From Clostridia bacterium (lineage in GTDB: Bacteria > Bacillota > Clostridia > Christensenellales > CAG-917): 17,772 nucleotides of DNA. The DNA is taken from the NCBI GenBank assembly GCA_900754695.1, contig CAAEDU010000060.1:1-17772 (forward strand), in the 5' to 3' direction. Shown in pieces: positions 1 through 6,429 of this stretch. The notes below the pieces were generated by a model. That model worked only from the letters and a program-made list of their open reading frames with translations, was not told the origin of the DNA and did no database searches. How positions within the stretch are numbered: the first letter of the stretch is position 1; each line of letters starts with the position of its first letter. A program made the translations under genes and the position numbers.

Positions 1-63
<63 letters not shown>

Positions 64-76
64 GAATGCAAGGGAT

Positions 77-105
77 ATATTACACTAAATTTTTGCGCGT
101 GGCAA
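77..105 (-). promoter_or_regulatory. Sigma-A-type promoter of tRNA-Val
   Basis: On the minus strand a -35 TTGCCA (105-100) is followed by a 17-bp spacer and a -10 TAATAT (82-77). Transcription would start near position 70, about seven nucleotides before the mature tRNA 5' end at 63, a typical short tRNA leader. Confidence 0.75.
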
Positions 106-339
106 GTGATTTGCGGCATTTGTGCGCAAGATGTTTTTTTCGGTGTATAGGCAAGCCGCGCGACGAGGCGCGGGCGGAAAATCGGCGGAGGCGAGGGCGG
201 GGGAGCGCTTTGGGGCGGTTTGGCGGACGGGTGTAGGGTCATCCTTGCGGGGCGTTGACATTTTCGCATTTATGTGAACAAAACGGGGCAATTCATACTA
301 ATTTAAGCCTTTCCGAGGAAAGTTTATTTAGCTATGAGA
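106..339. other. Non-coding stretch between tRNA promoter and arsR promoter
   Basis: This part of the 64-406 gap holds no supported gene. Two short overlapping open frames on the minus strand have no Shine-Dalgarno and low-complexity proline-rich translations, so I treat them as chance. A small perfect hairpin CTTTCC-GA-GGAAAG (309-322) lies just upstream of the arsR promoter and may be a weak terminator or operator. A TTGACA at 255-260 has no matching -10. Confidence 0.5.
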
Positions 340-368
340 TTGACAATGTGATCAATTAGCGATATATT
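340..368 (+). promoter_or_regulatory. Sigma-A promoter of the ArsR-family gene
   Basis: A consensus -35 TTGACA (340-345), an exact 17-bp spacer and a -10 TATATT (363-368) predict a start near 375 and a leader of about 32 nt. The nonamer AATTAGCGA occurs twice: inside the spacer (354-362) and just before the SD (383-391), 29 bp apart. It is a candidate operator half-site. Confidence 0.8.
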
Positions 369-406
369 AGAATTACTGTTGGAATTAGCGACGGGAGTAT
401 CACACT

Positions 407-685
407 ATGGAAGAAAAGACCTATATCAATATCTGTAAGGCATTCAGCGACAACAACAGGATGAAGATCTTCGGGATGCTGCGCGAGAAGGATATGTGCG
501 CGTACGAGATCCTGAAAAACCTCAACTGCAGTCAGCCCACCTTGTCCTATCACATGAAGCTGCTCACCGACAGCGGCATCGTCAACGGAGAGAAGAGAGG
601 GCTTTGGAAGCATTACAGCATCAACTACAAGCTGCTCGACGAGTTTCAGCACTACTTCGAGGGCATGACGGAAGAGCAGAAATGA
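407..685 (+). CDS. ArsR/SmtB-family winged-helix transcriptional regulator
   Basis: This 92-residue protein has the compact ArsR fold. An N-terminal helix (KAFSDNNRMKIFGML) leads to the helix-turn-helix around residues 33-55, with the family signature SQPTLSYHMKLL (recognition helix), and then the wing (GEKRGLWKHYSIN). ArsR proteins are usually repressors released by metals, metalloids or other ligands. The metal-site motif ELCVCDL is reduced here to one cysteine (DMCAYEIL, Cys31), with a second at Cys41, so the ligand cannot be named. The ATG at 407 follows GGGAG (393-397) with good spacing. The gene is monocistronic: a strong terminator begins six bases after its stop codon. No transporter or arsenic gene is adjacent, so its target may be itself or distant genes. 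The family call is firm; the effector is unknown. Confidence 0.93.
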   Translation: MEEKTYINICKAFSDNNRMKIFGMLREKDMCAYEILKNLNCSQPTLSYHMKLLTDSGIVNGEKRGLWKHYSINYKLLDEFQHYFEGMTEEQK

Positions 686-690
686 ATGTG

Positions 691-718
691 ACCGAAGCCG
701 CAAGGCTTCGGTTTTTTT
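691..718 (+). terminator. Rho-independent terminator after arsR
   Basis: ACCGAAGCC (691-699), loop GCAA, and GGCTTCGGT (704-712) form a perfect 9-bp stem with a stable GNRA tetraloop, followed directly by six more T residues. It lies between arsR and a flavoprotein gene starting at 730, leaving about 11 nt between the T-tract and the next ATG. Confidence 0.92.
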
Positions 719-729
719 GAGCGGGAGTT

Positions 730-1917
730 ATGGCGGAGAGGGATGTCGACATTGCAGTCATAGGCGGCGGCGCCGCGGCGCTCGCTTTTGCCGCGATGTG
801 CGGCGGGAGACGGGTCACGCTGTTGGAGCGCGCCCCTCGCGTCGGCAAAAAACTCCTTTCCACCGGCAACGGCAAATGCAATCTGACGGGGCTCTCGGTG
901 TCCGCAGAGGACTTCAACGACCCCGGTTTCGCAGGCAGTTTCCTCACAAGGTTTTCACCCGAAAAGGCGGTCTCCTTCTTCGGCTCGCTGGGGCTTCGCA
1001 CCCGAGTGACGGGAGGGAGGGTCTATCCCTATTCCGAAAGTGCGTCCTCCGTGCTCGACGCGTTGCTTTGCGCCGCGCGCGACCGCGGCGCGGACATCCT
1101 CACCCGCCGCGAGGTGCGCGCCGTCACGAAGGCGAAAGACGGCTTTCTCCTCGACGTCGCCGTCCTCGGCGAGAAGGGCGAGACGGTGGGCAGTGAGCGC
1201 GTCTCCGCCTCCGCCGTCGTCCTTGCGACGGGCTCGGACGCGGCGCAGGGCAGGGACAGCACCGCGCTGTTCACCGCGCTCGGGCATACGGCAAGGAAGT
1301 TCGCCCCCTCCCTCGTCCCCCTCAAAACGGACAGGGAGAGCGTGAAAGGGCTGAACGGCGTGCGCGTGAAGTGCGCGGCGGAGCTTTGCGGTATGCGCGA
1401 GGAAGGGGAGATCCTCTTCCGCGACTACGGTCTCAGCGGCATAGCGGCGCTGGATCTTTCCGCCATGTACGCGCGGGGCGTCGCAAAGCGCGGGGACGTC
1501 GTCGCTCTCGACCTCATGCCCGAGTGCACGGCGAGCGAGACGGAGGCGTACATCGCGGCACAGCGGGGCAGAAGTGCGGAGAGAGTGCTGAAAGGTCTCT
1601 TCCACTCCCGTGTGGCGGAGCGCGTGGCGGAACGCGCGGGACAGCACCTCGGAGAGGCTCCCGACGCCGCCGCTCTCGCGCGCGTGATCAAGAGATATAC
1701 CCTCGTCCTGCAAGGCACATGCGACGCTTCGCAGGCGCAGGTGATGTCGGGCGGACTCACCGTCCGCGAGTTCGACGACGGGCTGTGTTCCGTCATAGTC
1801 CCGGGGGCGTACGCCGTGGGCGAGGCGCTCGATGTGGACGGGCTGTGCGGAGGGTGCAACCTGCAATGGGCGTGGGCAAGCGCTCATGCCGCAGCACACG
1901 CTCTCTCGCGGGCTTGA
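730..1917 (+). CDS. HI0933/BaiN-family FAD-dependent oxidoreductase
   Basis: The 395-residue flavoprotein belongs to the HI0933/YhiN/BaiN group. Its dinucleotide-binding motif is at the extreme N-terminus (IAVIGGGAAAL, residues 8-18). The family-specific GKKLLSTGNGKCNLTG follows (about 39-54), and the C-terminal FAD signature is GAYAVGEALDVDGLCGGCNL (about 357-376). Length matches the family (about 400). The substrate is poorly defined; some members were linked to bile-acid 7-dehydroxylation, but most are simply conserved cytosolic flavoproteins, so I infer no pathway. The ATG at 730 is the only reasonable start, because an in-frame TGA lies at 718. Its candidate SD GGGAG (723-727) is only two bases away, which is unusually short. 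The preceding terminator leaves no room for a separate promoter. The gene has no obvious terminator and is followed by a 150-bp gap to marR. Confidence 0.93.
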   Translation: MAERDVDIAVIGGGAAALAFAAMCGGRRVTLLERAPRVGKKLLSTGNGKCNLTGLSVSAEDFNDPGFAGSFLTRFSPEKAVSFFGSLGLRTRVTGGRVYPYSESASSVLDALLCAARDRGADILTRREVRAVTKAKDGFLLDVAVLGEKGETVGSERVSASAVVLATGSDAAQGRDSTALFTALGHTARKFAPSLVPLKTDRESVKGLNGVRVKCAAELCGMREEGEILFRDYGLSGIAALDLSAMYARGVAKRGDVVALDLMPECTASETEAYIAAQRGRSAERVLKGLFHSRVAERVAERAGQHLGEAPDAAALARVIKRYTLVLQGTCDASQAQVMSGGLTVREFDDGLCSVIVPGAYAVGEALDVDGLCGGCNLQWAWASAHAAAHALSRA

Positions 1918-2009
1918 CTTTCTTGTCGCCGCCGCGCGTCCTCGGCTTGCCGTGACTCGCCGGGACCATGGGGGCGTGCCCTTTTGCGGTTTTCCCGTCA
2001 TTTTCGACT

Positions 2010-2021
2010 TTTGTTAACAAA
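2010..2021. repeat. Palindrome 1 upstream of marR (GTTAAC core)
   Basis: TTTGTTAACAAA is a perfect 12-bp palindrome. Its centre lies exactly 20 bp (about two helical turns) from the centre of the second GTTAAC palindrome. MarR-family dimers commonly recognise short A/T-rich palindromes near their own promoters, so it is a candidate operator. Binding is inferred. Confidence 0.6.
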
Positions 2022-2026
2022 TAGAT

Positions 2027-2044
2027 AAAAAAGTTAACTTTTTT
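2027..2044. repeat. Palindrome 2 upstream of marR (18 bp, GTTAAC core)
   Basis: Six A, GTTAAC and six T form a perfect 18-bp palindrome ending 11 bp before the marR -35 element. It shares the GTTAAC core with palindrome 1 on the same helical face. It is a candidate autoregulatory operator. A terminator role is unlikely because the stem would be almost entirely A:T. Confidence 0.6.
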
Positions 2045-2055
2045 CGCGTATTGTG

Positions 2056-2084
2056 TTGATAATAATTTGTTTCAATGTTATACT
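2056..2084 (+). promoter_or_regulatory. Sigma-A promoter of marR-M28 operon, predicted leaderless
   Basis: A -35 TTGATA (2056-2061), a 17-bp spacer and a -10 TATACT (2079-2084) are followed by six bases, and the next base is the A of the ATG at 2091. The expected transcription start therefore coincides with the start codon. No Shine-Dalgarno-like purine stretch precedes that ATG. Confidence 0.75.
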
Positions 2085-2090
2085 ATTTTC

Positions 2091-2525
2091 ATGAATGTGA
2101 AAAGTGCGGCTTATTTTTTTTCGGCGTACAGGAAGCTCCTGCGCTCATATACCGATTTCCAGCTCAACGCGCTGGACGGCTATGACCTGTCTCCCAACGA
2201 GATCGTGGTGCTGAGCAGCATTGAGACCACGCCGACGGCAAGTGACATCGCCATGCAATCCGACGTGAGCAAGGCGCTCGTTTCGCGCAGCGTCAAACTG
2301 CTCAAAGAGAAGGACTACATCACCGCGACGGTCTCCGAGGAGGACAAGCGCGAGCAGGAGCTCGCCCTCACCGAGGAGGGGAAAAAAGTGGCAGAGCTCA
2401 TCGACGAGGCGAACAGGAGATATTTTGCCACCGCCTTCGCCAACTTCGAGCAGAACGAGAAAGAGGTGCTCCGCGCCTTACTCGATATGATGATGAGGAA
2501 TCTTAACATCGACTTCAAACTATGA
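2091..2525 (+). CDS. MarR-family transcriptional regulator
   Basis: From ATG 2091 the protein has 144 residues and the MarR layout: N-terminal dimerisation helix, then LSPNEIVVLSSIE, the winged helix with SDIAMQSDVSKALVSRSV (recognition helix) and the wing TVSEEDKREQELALTEEGKK, followed by C-terminal dimerisation helices. The wing DKREQELALTEEGK is the classic MarR signature. A TTG at 2067 would extend the frame by eight residues, but it lies between the -35 and -10 elements, upstream of the predicted RNA start, so ATG 2091 is preferred. The stop overlaps the ATG of the M28 peptidase (ATGA), so the two genes form a coupled operon. Two GTTAAC palindromes upstream suggest autoregulation. The ligand is unknown; a role in controlling the peptidase gene is inferred from the operon. 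Confidence 0.93.
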   Translation: MNVKSAAYFFSAYRKLLRSYTDFQLNALDGYDLSPNEIVVLSSIETTPTASDIAMQSDVSKALVSRSVKLLKEKDYITATVSEEDKREQELALTEEGKKVAELIDEANRRYFATAFANFEQNEKEVLRALLDMMMRNLNIDFKL

Positions 2526-3739
2526 AATTTGACGCATTAAAGTCCCTTTCGGGCGAAAACAGAGAATATATCCTGCAAGAGGCGGCATATGTTGCCGAGA
2601 ACATGTCCTCCCGCGTCGCGGGCAGCGTGGCGGAGGCGGACGCCGCCGACCACTTTGCCGAAAAGCTCCGCGCGGCGGGCGCCGAGGTGAAAACCGAGGA
2701 GTTTAACGTGGCGCCTGCGGCGGCATTCGGATGGATCGGCGTGACGGCGGTGTGCATGATGCTCGCCTTCGTCGCCTATTTCTTCGTCTCCCTCGTTTCC
2801 GTCGCGCTCATCGTGGTGGCGCTCATCCCATTCATCGTGCAGGGGGTGATGATGTCGCGGGCGTTCGACGGCGCGTACATCAAGCGCACTTCCCGCAACG
2901 TCACGGCGCTGCTGCCTTGCTCGGGCGAGGTGAAAAGCAGGGTGTACTTCACCGCGCATCTCGACGCGGCGCACATCTTCCGTCCCACCGCGGGCAACAG
3001 GATGAAATGGGTGCTTGCGGTCATCGTCCTCTCCCTCATCGGCGTGGCTTATCTATTCGCCGCCGACATCGCAAGATGGTCATGGCTCGGGAGCGTGGGC
3101 ACGGGGCTCGCCGCGGACGAGTGGCTCATCGTGGGGCTGGTCGGCATAGTCTTCGTCCCCTTCTGGATGGCGGCGCTCTTCCTCATCGACGGCAGGACGG
3201 CGTCCATCGGCGCCGGCGACGACCTCTCCGGCTGCTGCGTGGCGACGGCGTTCATGAAGGCGCTCTGCGAGAGCGGTCTGCGCCCCGAACACACCGAGGT
3301 CGGAGTCATCCTCACGGGCTCGGAAGAGTGCGGACTGAGGGGCTCCAAGGCGTGGTGCGACGCTCATGCGGCGGAGTGCGGTGATGTTGACGCCTTCTTC
3401 GTCACGCTGGACACTCTGCGCGACGAGAGCAGGTTCTCTGTGCAGACAAGGGACTTGAACGGTCTGAAAACGTTGGATAAAGACGCTGTTTCGCTCGTCA
3501 GGAGCGCGGCGGAGAAGGCGGGCATCAGGTGCGCGAAGGGGAGCAATTCCTTCGGAGCGACGGACGCGGCGTCCTTTGCCTCTGCGGGGCTCAAGGCGGT
3601 GTGCGTCACGGCGTTCGACCCCATGGGAGAGACCTACCACACGGAGAACGATTGCGCCGACACCCTGGACGGCGACCTTCTCGAGAAGTGCTGGCTCACC
3701 GTCCTGCAAGTGGTGGAAGACCTCGACGAGAGGGAGTGA
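2522..3739 (+). CDS. Membrane-embedded M28-family zinc metallopeptidase
   Basis: This 405-residue protein carries a complete M28 (aminopeptidase Y/S-like) dizinc site. His146 and Asp148 lie in TAHLDAAH, Asp233/234 in AGDDLSG, Glu268-Glu269 in TGSEECG (general base plus ligand), Asp297 in VTLDTLRD and His373 in ETYHTEND. Unusually, hydrophobic segments interrupt the catalytic fold: two helices at about 66-111 before the first zinc ligand, and two more at about 162-182 and 200-222 between His146 and Asp233. The protein is thus predicted to sit in the membrane with its catalytic loops on one side; there is no cleavable signal peptide. Substrate is unknown, probably a peptide or amino-terminal residue. 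Its ATG overlaps the marR stop (ATGA), indicating coupling and likely co-regulation. A hairpin terminator follows. Confidence 0.9.
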   Translation: MKFDALKSLSGENREYILQEAAYVAENMSSRVAGSVAEADAADHFAEKLRAAGAEVKTEEFNVAPAAAFGWIGVTAVCMMLAFVAYFFVSLVSVALIVVALIPFIVQGVMMSRAFDGAYIKRTSRNVTALLPCSGEVKSRVYFTAHLDAAHIFRPTAGNRMKWVLAVIVLSLIGVAYLFAADIARWSWLGSVGTGLAADEWLIVGLVGIVFVPFWMAALFLIDGRTASIGAGDDLSGCCVATAFMKALCESGLRPEHTEVGVILTGSEECGLRGSKAWCDAHAAECGDVDAFFVTLDTLRDESRFSVQTRDLNGLKTLDKDAVSLVRSAAEKAGIRCAKGSNSFGATDAASFASAGLKAVCVTAFDPMGETYHTENDCADTLDGDLLEKCWLTVLQVVEDLDERE

Positions 3740-3770
3740 GACCTGCGGATACGTACGGAAAGCAACAACG

Positions 3771-3794
3771 AGAGCCGCTCGGACGAGCGGCTCT
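3771..3794. terminator. Hairpin between convergent M28 and dnaC-type genes
   Basis: AGAGCCGCTC (3771-3780), loop GGAC, and GAGCGGCTCT (3785-3794) form a perfect 10-bp stem. The following T-tract is interrupted (TTGCATGTCTTTT), so termination on the plus strand is plausible but not optimal. On the minus strand the stem is followed by CGTTGTT. It lies between convergent genes and may serve both. Confidence 0.65.
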
Positions 3795-3912
3795 TTGCAT
3801 GTCTTTTATCCTTTTTGCTGCGGCGTTTGGGTTGCGCTCATGATGCGCGTTTGTGTTGCGGCGTTTGCGGCGGCGCAGTGCGCGCCCGTGCCGTCCGTCG
3901 CCGCGTCTTCGG

Positions 3913-4830
3913 CTATTGCAGCCTGAGGTCCTCGCCGTCGAATGTGAGGGTGAGGGAGCGGCGTTTGTCGAAGAGGCGGGAGTAGATGCGCTCGTTGTAG
4001 GAGTGCAGCAGCTTCTCCGGAGAGAGATTGGTGGTGACGAGGGTGGAGAGGTGCTTCCCCGTGCGCTCTTCGAGGACGAGGAGGAGATATTCGCAGGTGA
4101 CGTTGTTGTATCTCGGCTCCGTCCCGAGGTCGTCGATGACGAGCAGCTCCGCGCCGAGGACGTCCGCGAGGATGCCTTCGCGCTCGGAGTAGGGGGAGGT
4201 GTGGCACTTCAGCATGAGGGAATTGAACGCCGTGGCGCTCATGATGACGGCGCTGTGTCCGCGGCGGATGAGGGTGCGCGCGAGCGCGGAGGCGAGCATG
4301 GTCTTGCCCGTGCCCGTCCTGCCCGTACACACGATGACGCTGCGGTTGACGTCGGGGAATTTTTCCGCATACGCGCTCATGCGCGCGTACATCCTGCCGA
4401 GGTGTTCCGCCTGCGAACCGTGCACCTTGGCGGGGTCGAAATCGGCGAGAGTGAACCCTTCCGGCGAGATGTCGCACGCGATGCCGAGCTCCTTTATGAA
4501 GGCGTCCTTCGTGCATTCGCACAGTTTGCCGTTGCATATGCCGCTGTCGCCGCAACGGGGACAGAACACGCGGGGAGAGAAGTCCTCCTCGGTGTAGCCC
4601 GCAGCCGCGAGCGCGTCGAGATAGGCGGCGTGGCACTCCTTTGCACGGCGTTTGCCGTCAGCGGTGCCGCCGAGCAGGCTCTCGTGCAGGGCATAGACAT
4701 ATTCGCGGTGCGCTTCCGCGACATCGGGCATGGCGAGGGCGGCGGCTTTCCGCTCCTCGGCTCGCACCTCTTCGCGGCGCTTTGCCGCGCGCTTTTCGTC
4801 AAGCACTTTTTTCAGGATCTCGCCCGTCAT
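3913..4830 (-). CDS. DnaC/DnaI-type helicase-loader ATPase
   Basis: The 305-residue AAA+ protein resembles DnaC/DnaI, which delivers the replicative helicase to DNA. A charged N-terminal region is followed by a four-cysteine zinc-binding pattern (CPRCGDSG with Cys90/Cys93, then CECT with Cys104/Cys106), as in DnaI. The ATPase follows: Walker A GRTGTGKT (170-177), Walker B LLVIDD (229-234), sensor-1 TTN (266-268) and a late arginine pair in NERIYSRL that fits an arginine finger. It is cytosolic and probably acts with the DnaD-like protein encoded just upstream. Its ATG overlaps that gene's TGA stop (ATGA), so translation is likely coupled. No promoter of its own is visible. Confident as a DnaC/DnaI-family loader; exact orthology to Bacillus dnaI is inferred. 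Confidence 0.93.
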   Translation of the reverse strand: MTGEILKKVLDEKRAAKRREEVRAEERKAAALAMPDVAEAHREYVYALHESLLGGTADGKRRAKECHAAYLDALAAAGYTEEDFSPRVFCPRCGDSGICNGKLCECTKDAFIKELGIACDISPEGFTLADFDPAKVHGSQAEHLGRMYARMSAYAEKFPDVNRSVIVCTGRTGTGKTMLASALARTLIRRGHSAVIMSATAFNSLMLKCHTSPYSEREGILADVLGAELLVIDDLGTEPRYNNVTCEYLLLVLEERTGKHLSTLVTTNLSPEKLLHSYNERIYSRLFDKRRSLTLTFDGEDLRLQ

Positions 4831-6284
4831 AGGTCTTCGTCCTCCAGATCGTCTATGCTGACCATAGCGGATCTTATCTCATCGTCGGTGTAGTTGCGTT
4901 CGTCAAAGTTCTTGGAAGAGGAGGGGCGCCGAGGCACTCTGTCGGAGTGCTCCTGCGCTGCGTGTTTGGCGTCTTCCACGGTGTGTACCCCCTGCGACTT
5001 CCACTCCGAGAGCAGGCGGTTGACGGCGGAGGCGGGAAAGCTCCTGCCCGCAGAGAGCTCCGCGGCATAGAGGATGACGTCGTCCGAAAAGCCCCATGCG
5101 CCGCTCCATGTGCGGTAATAGCTGCGGTCGGACGCGGTGACGGCGCGCTCTCTCCCCGTGGCTTCCACGATCTTTTTGATGCGTTCGTCCTGCGCGACCT
5201 GCTCGCCTATGAAGCCGTTGACGGCGTCCACGGTGAGCAGACCCTGCGAATAGAACTTCTCCACCACGCCGTTCATGCCCTCGAGGGTGCGGATGCCGGA
5301 GAGGAAGCAGTAGTGCGCGACGGTGAGGAGCGCGTCCTCCGAGAAGCCTTTGTTGAGCCAGGGCGAAGTGTAGACCTCGATGACATGGTCGAGGGACTCG
5401 TAAAAGACGCCGATGGTCTTGTTGATGTTCACCGCGAGCTCCTGCAGGTGCTCACGCCTGGCGTTGTATTCCTTCATCTCGTCCGCGGTGAAGACGCCCA
5501 TGCGGTAGAACTCGTCCAGCCGCGCGTCCAGCTTGCGGAAGGTCTTGCCCGCCTTGATGCTCTTTGCCGCTTCGAGGACGGCGGGGAGGGTGAAGCCCCA
5601 GCTCCTCGTCCATTTGGTGAGCATCTGTTTCTCCTCGAGCTCGGCGCCGTCCTTTCTGCCGAGGGCGGAGAGCACGGCGCGCATGTCCTCGGACTGCGCT
5701 TCGTATTCGTCCAGCTTGCGCTCCACGTCTGCGACGGTGCGCACGCCCTCGTTCGCCCAATTCCGCGCGACGGTGAGGATGTAGGGATATCTCACGCTCT
5801 CGCCTTTGAGCTCTATGCAGTAGCGCACGATCATCAGCATCGCGTCGCGGTCCATTTTGACGGAGTCGAGGAAAGTGTAATACTCGTTGTATTCGTTGGG
5901 GGTGAGCATGCGCTCGTGGAAGAGCTCCTGCAACTCACGGTTGAAGTCGTTCCACTTCTCGGACTTATACTTCTTCGGGGGCTGCATGGCGCGTTTCAGC
6001 GAGCAATAGGCGACCTCGAGGGGAGACTTGGAGATGACGCGCACCAGCCCCGCGTCCTCGAAATCCGTGTAGACGGAGACCAGCTCCGCTTCGCTCACGC
6101 CCAGGGTGGCGCACATCTCGTCGAGGGAGTTCATCTTCTCGGGCATGGAGCACATGTACAGACCGTAGAGGTAGACCTTGATCTGCTTTTCGGTGCAATG
6201 CGGAAGGTGCTCGTTGATGAACAGATTGTCAACGAGCGTGAAACTCTCCATCAGAAAATCACTTGAAAACTTCGCCAGACTCAA
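4827..6284 (-). CDS. DnaD-domain replication protein with four tandem repeats
   Basis: The protein (485 residues from TTG 6284, 492 from ATG 6305) resembles DnaD/DnaB primosome proteins. An N-terminal winged-helix-like part (FTLVDNLFINEHLP, then VYLYGLYMC) is followed by four copies of the DnaD C-terminal (DDBH2) unit. With residues counted from ATG 6305, the units cover about 141-200, 231-282, 311-366 and 397-450. Each ends in an aromatic-then-G-x-x-T pattern (NWANEGVRTVAD, EFYRMGVFTADE, KFYSQGLLTVDA, EWKSQGVHTVED), at intervals of 83, 85 and 84 residues. Known DnaD/DnaB proteins usually have one or two such units. They bind DNA and help load helicase at origins or stalled forks. The TTG has GGAG seven bases upstream, while the ATG at 6305 has no SD, so TTG is preferred. 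The stop overlaps the dnaC-type start. Confidence 0.88.
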   Translation of the reverse strand: MSLAKFSSDFLMESFTLVDNLFINEHLPHCTEKQIKVYLYGLYMCSMPEKMNSLDEMCATLGVSEAELVSVYTDFEDAGLVRVISKSPLEVAYCSLKRAMQPPKKYKSEKWNDFNRELQELFHERMLTPNEYNEYYTFLDSVKMDRDAMLMIVRYCIELKGESVRYPYILTVARNWANEGVRTVADVERKLDEYEAQSEDMRAVLSALGRKDGAELEEKQMLTKWTRSWGFTLPAVLEAAKSIKAGKTFRKLDARLDEFYRMGVFTADEMKEYNARREHLQELAVNINKTIGVFYESLDHVIEVYTSPWLNKGFSEDALLTVAHYCFLSGIRTLEGMNGVVEKFYSQGLLTVDAVNGFIGEQVAQDERIKKIVEATGRERAVTASDRSYYRTWSGAWGFSDDVILYAAELSAGRSFPASAVNRLLSEWKSQGVHTVEDAKHAAQEHSDRVPRRPSSSKNFDERNYTDDEIRSAMVSIDDLEDEDL

Positions 6285-6346
6285 AATTTTTCTCCGTATG
6301 CGCATGGGTGCGCCCGCCGCAAGTGCGAACGCATATTACATTACCA

Positions 6347-6364
6347 CACATTTTGCGAAATGTG
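6347..6364. repeat. Inverted repeat upstream of the dnaD-like gene
   Basis: CACATTT and AAATGTG flank a TGCG centre and form a 7-bp-arm inverted repeat. On the minus strand it overlaps the -35 and spacer of a possible promoter (TTCACA, 17 bp, TAATGT), so it may be an operator for the dnaD-dnaC operon. The promoter match is modest. Confidence 0.45.
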
Positions 6365-6382
6365 AACACCTCGGGGGAAGGA

Positions 6383-6411
6383 AAAAACAAAACCCCACAT
6401 ATAGTGTGGGG
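6383..6411 (-). terminator. Rho-independent terminator after mnmM
   Basis: On the minus strand, CCCCACA and TGTGGGG form a 7-bp stem around a short A/T loop (6411-6393), followed by TTTTGTTTTTT. It lies 19 bases after the mnmM stop and separates the queT-mnmM operon from the downstream dnaD-like gene. Confidence 0.9.
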
Positions 6412-6429
6412 CGGCGAGCGGGTACGCCT

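Noticed and set aside
255..276. TTGACA at 255-260 as a promoter
   Set aside because: No -10 lies at 16-18 bp; the nearest TATGTG is only 10 bp away.
955..2001. Long minus-strand open frame (348 codons) opposite the flavoprotein gene
   Set aside because: It is antisense to a gene with clear family motifs. Its translation is rich in Arg and His with no domain, as expected from the GC-rich codon bias of the real gene.
3853..6266. Two long plus-strand frames (346 and 439 codons) opposite dnaC-type and dnaD-type genes
   Set aside because: Their translations are low-complexity runs of E, V, R and L. They lack SDs, and the minus-strand genes have full domain signatures and an ATGA junction.
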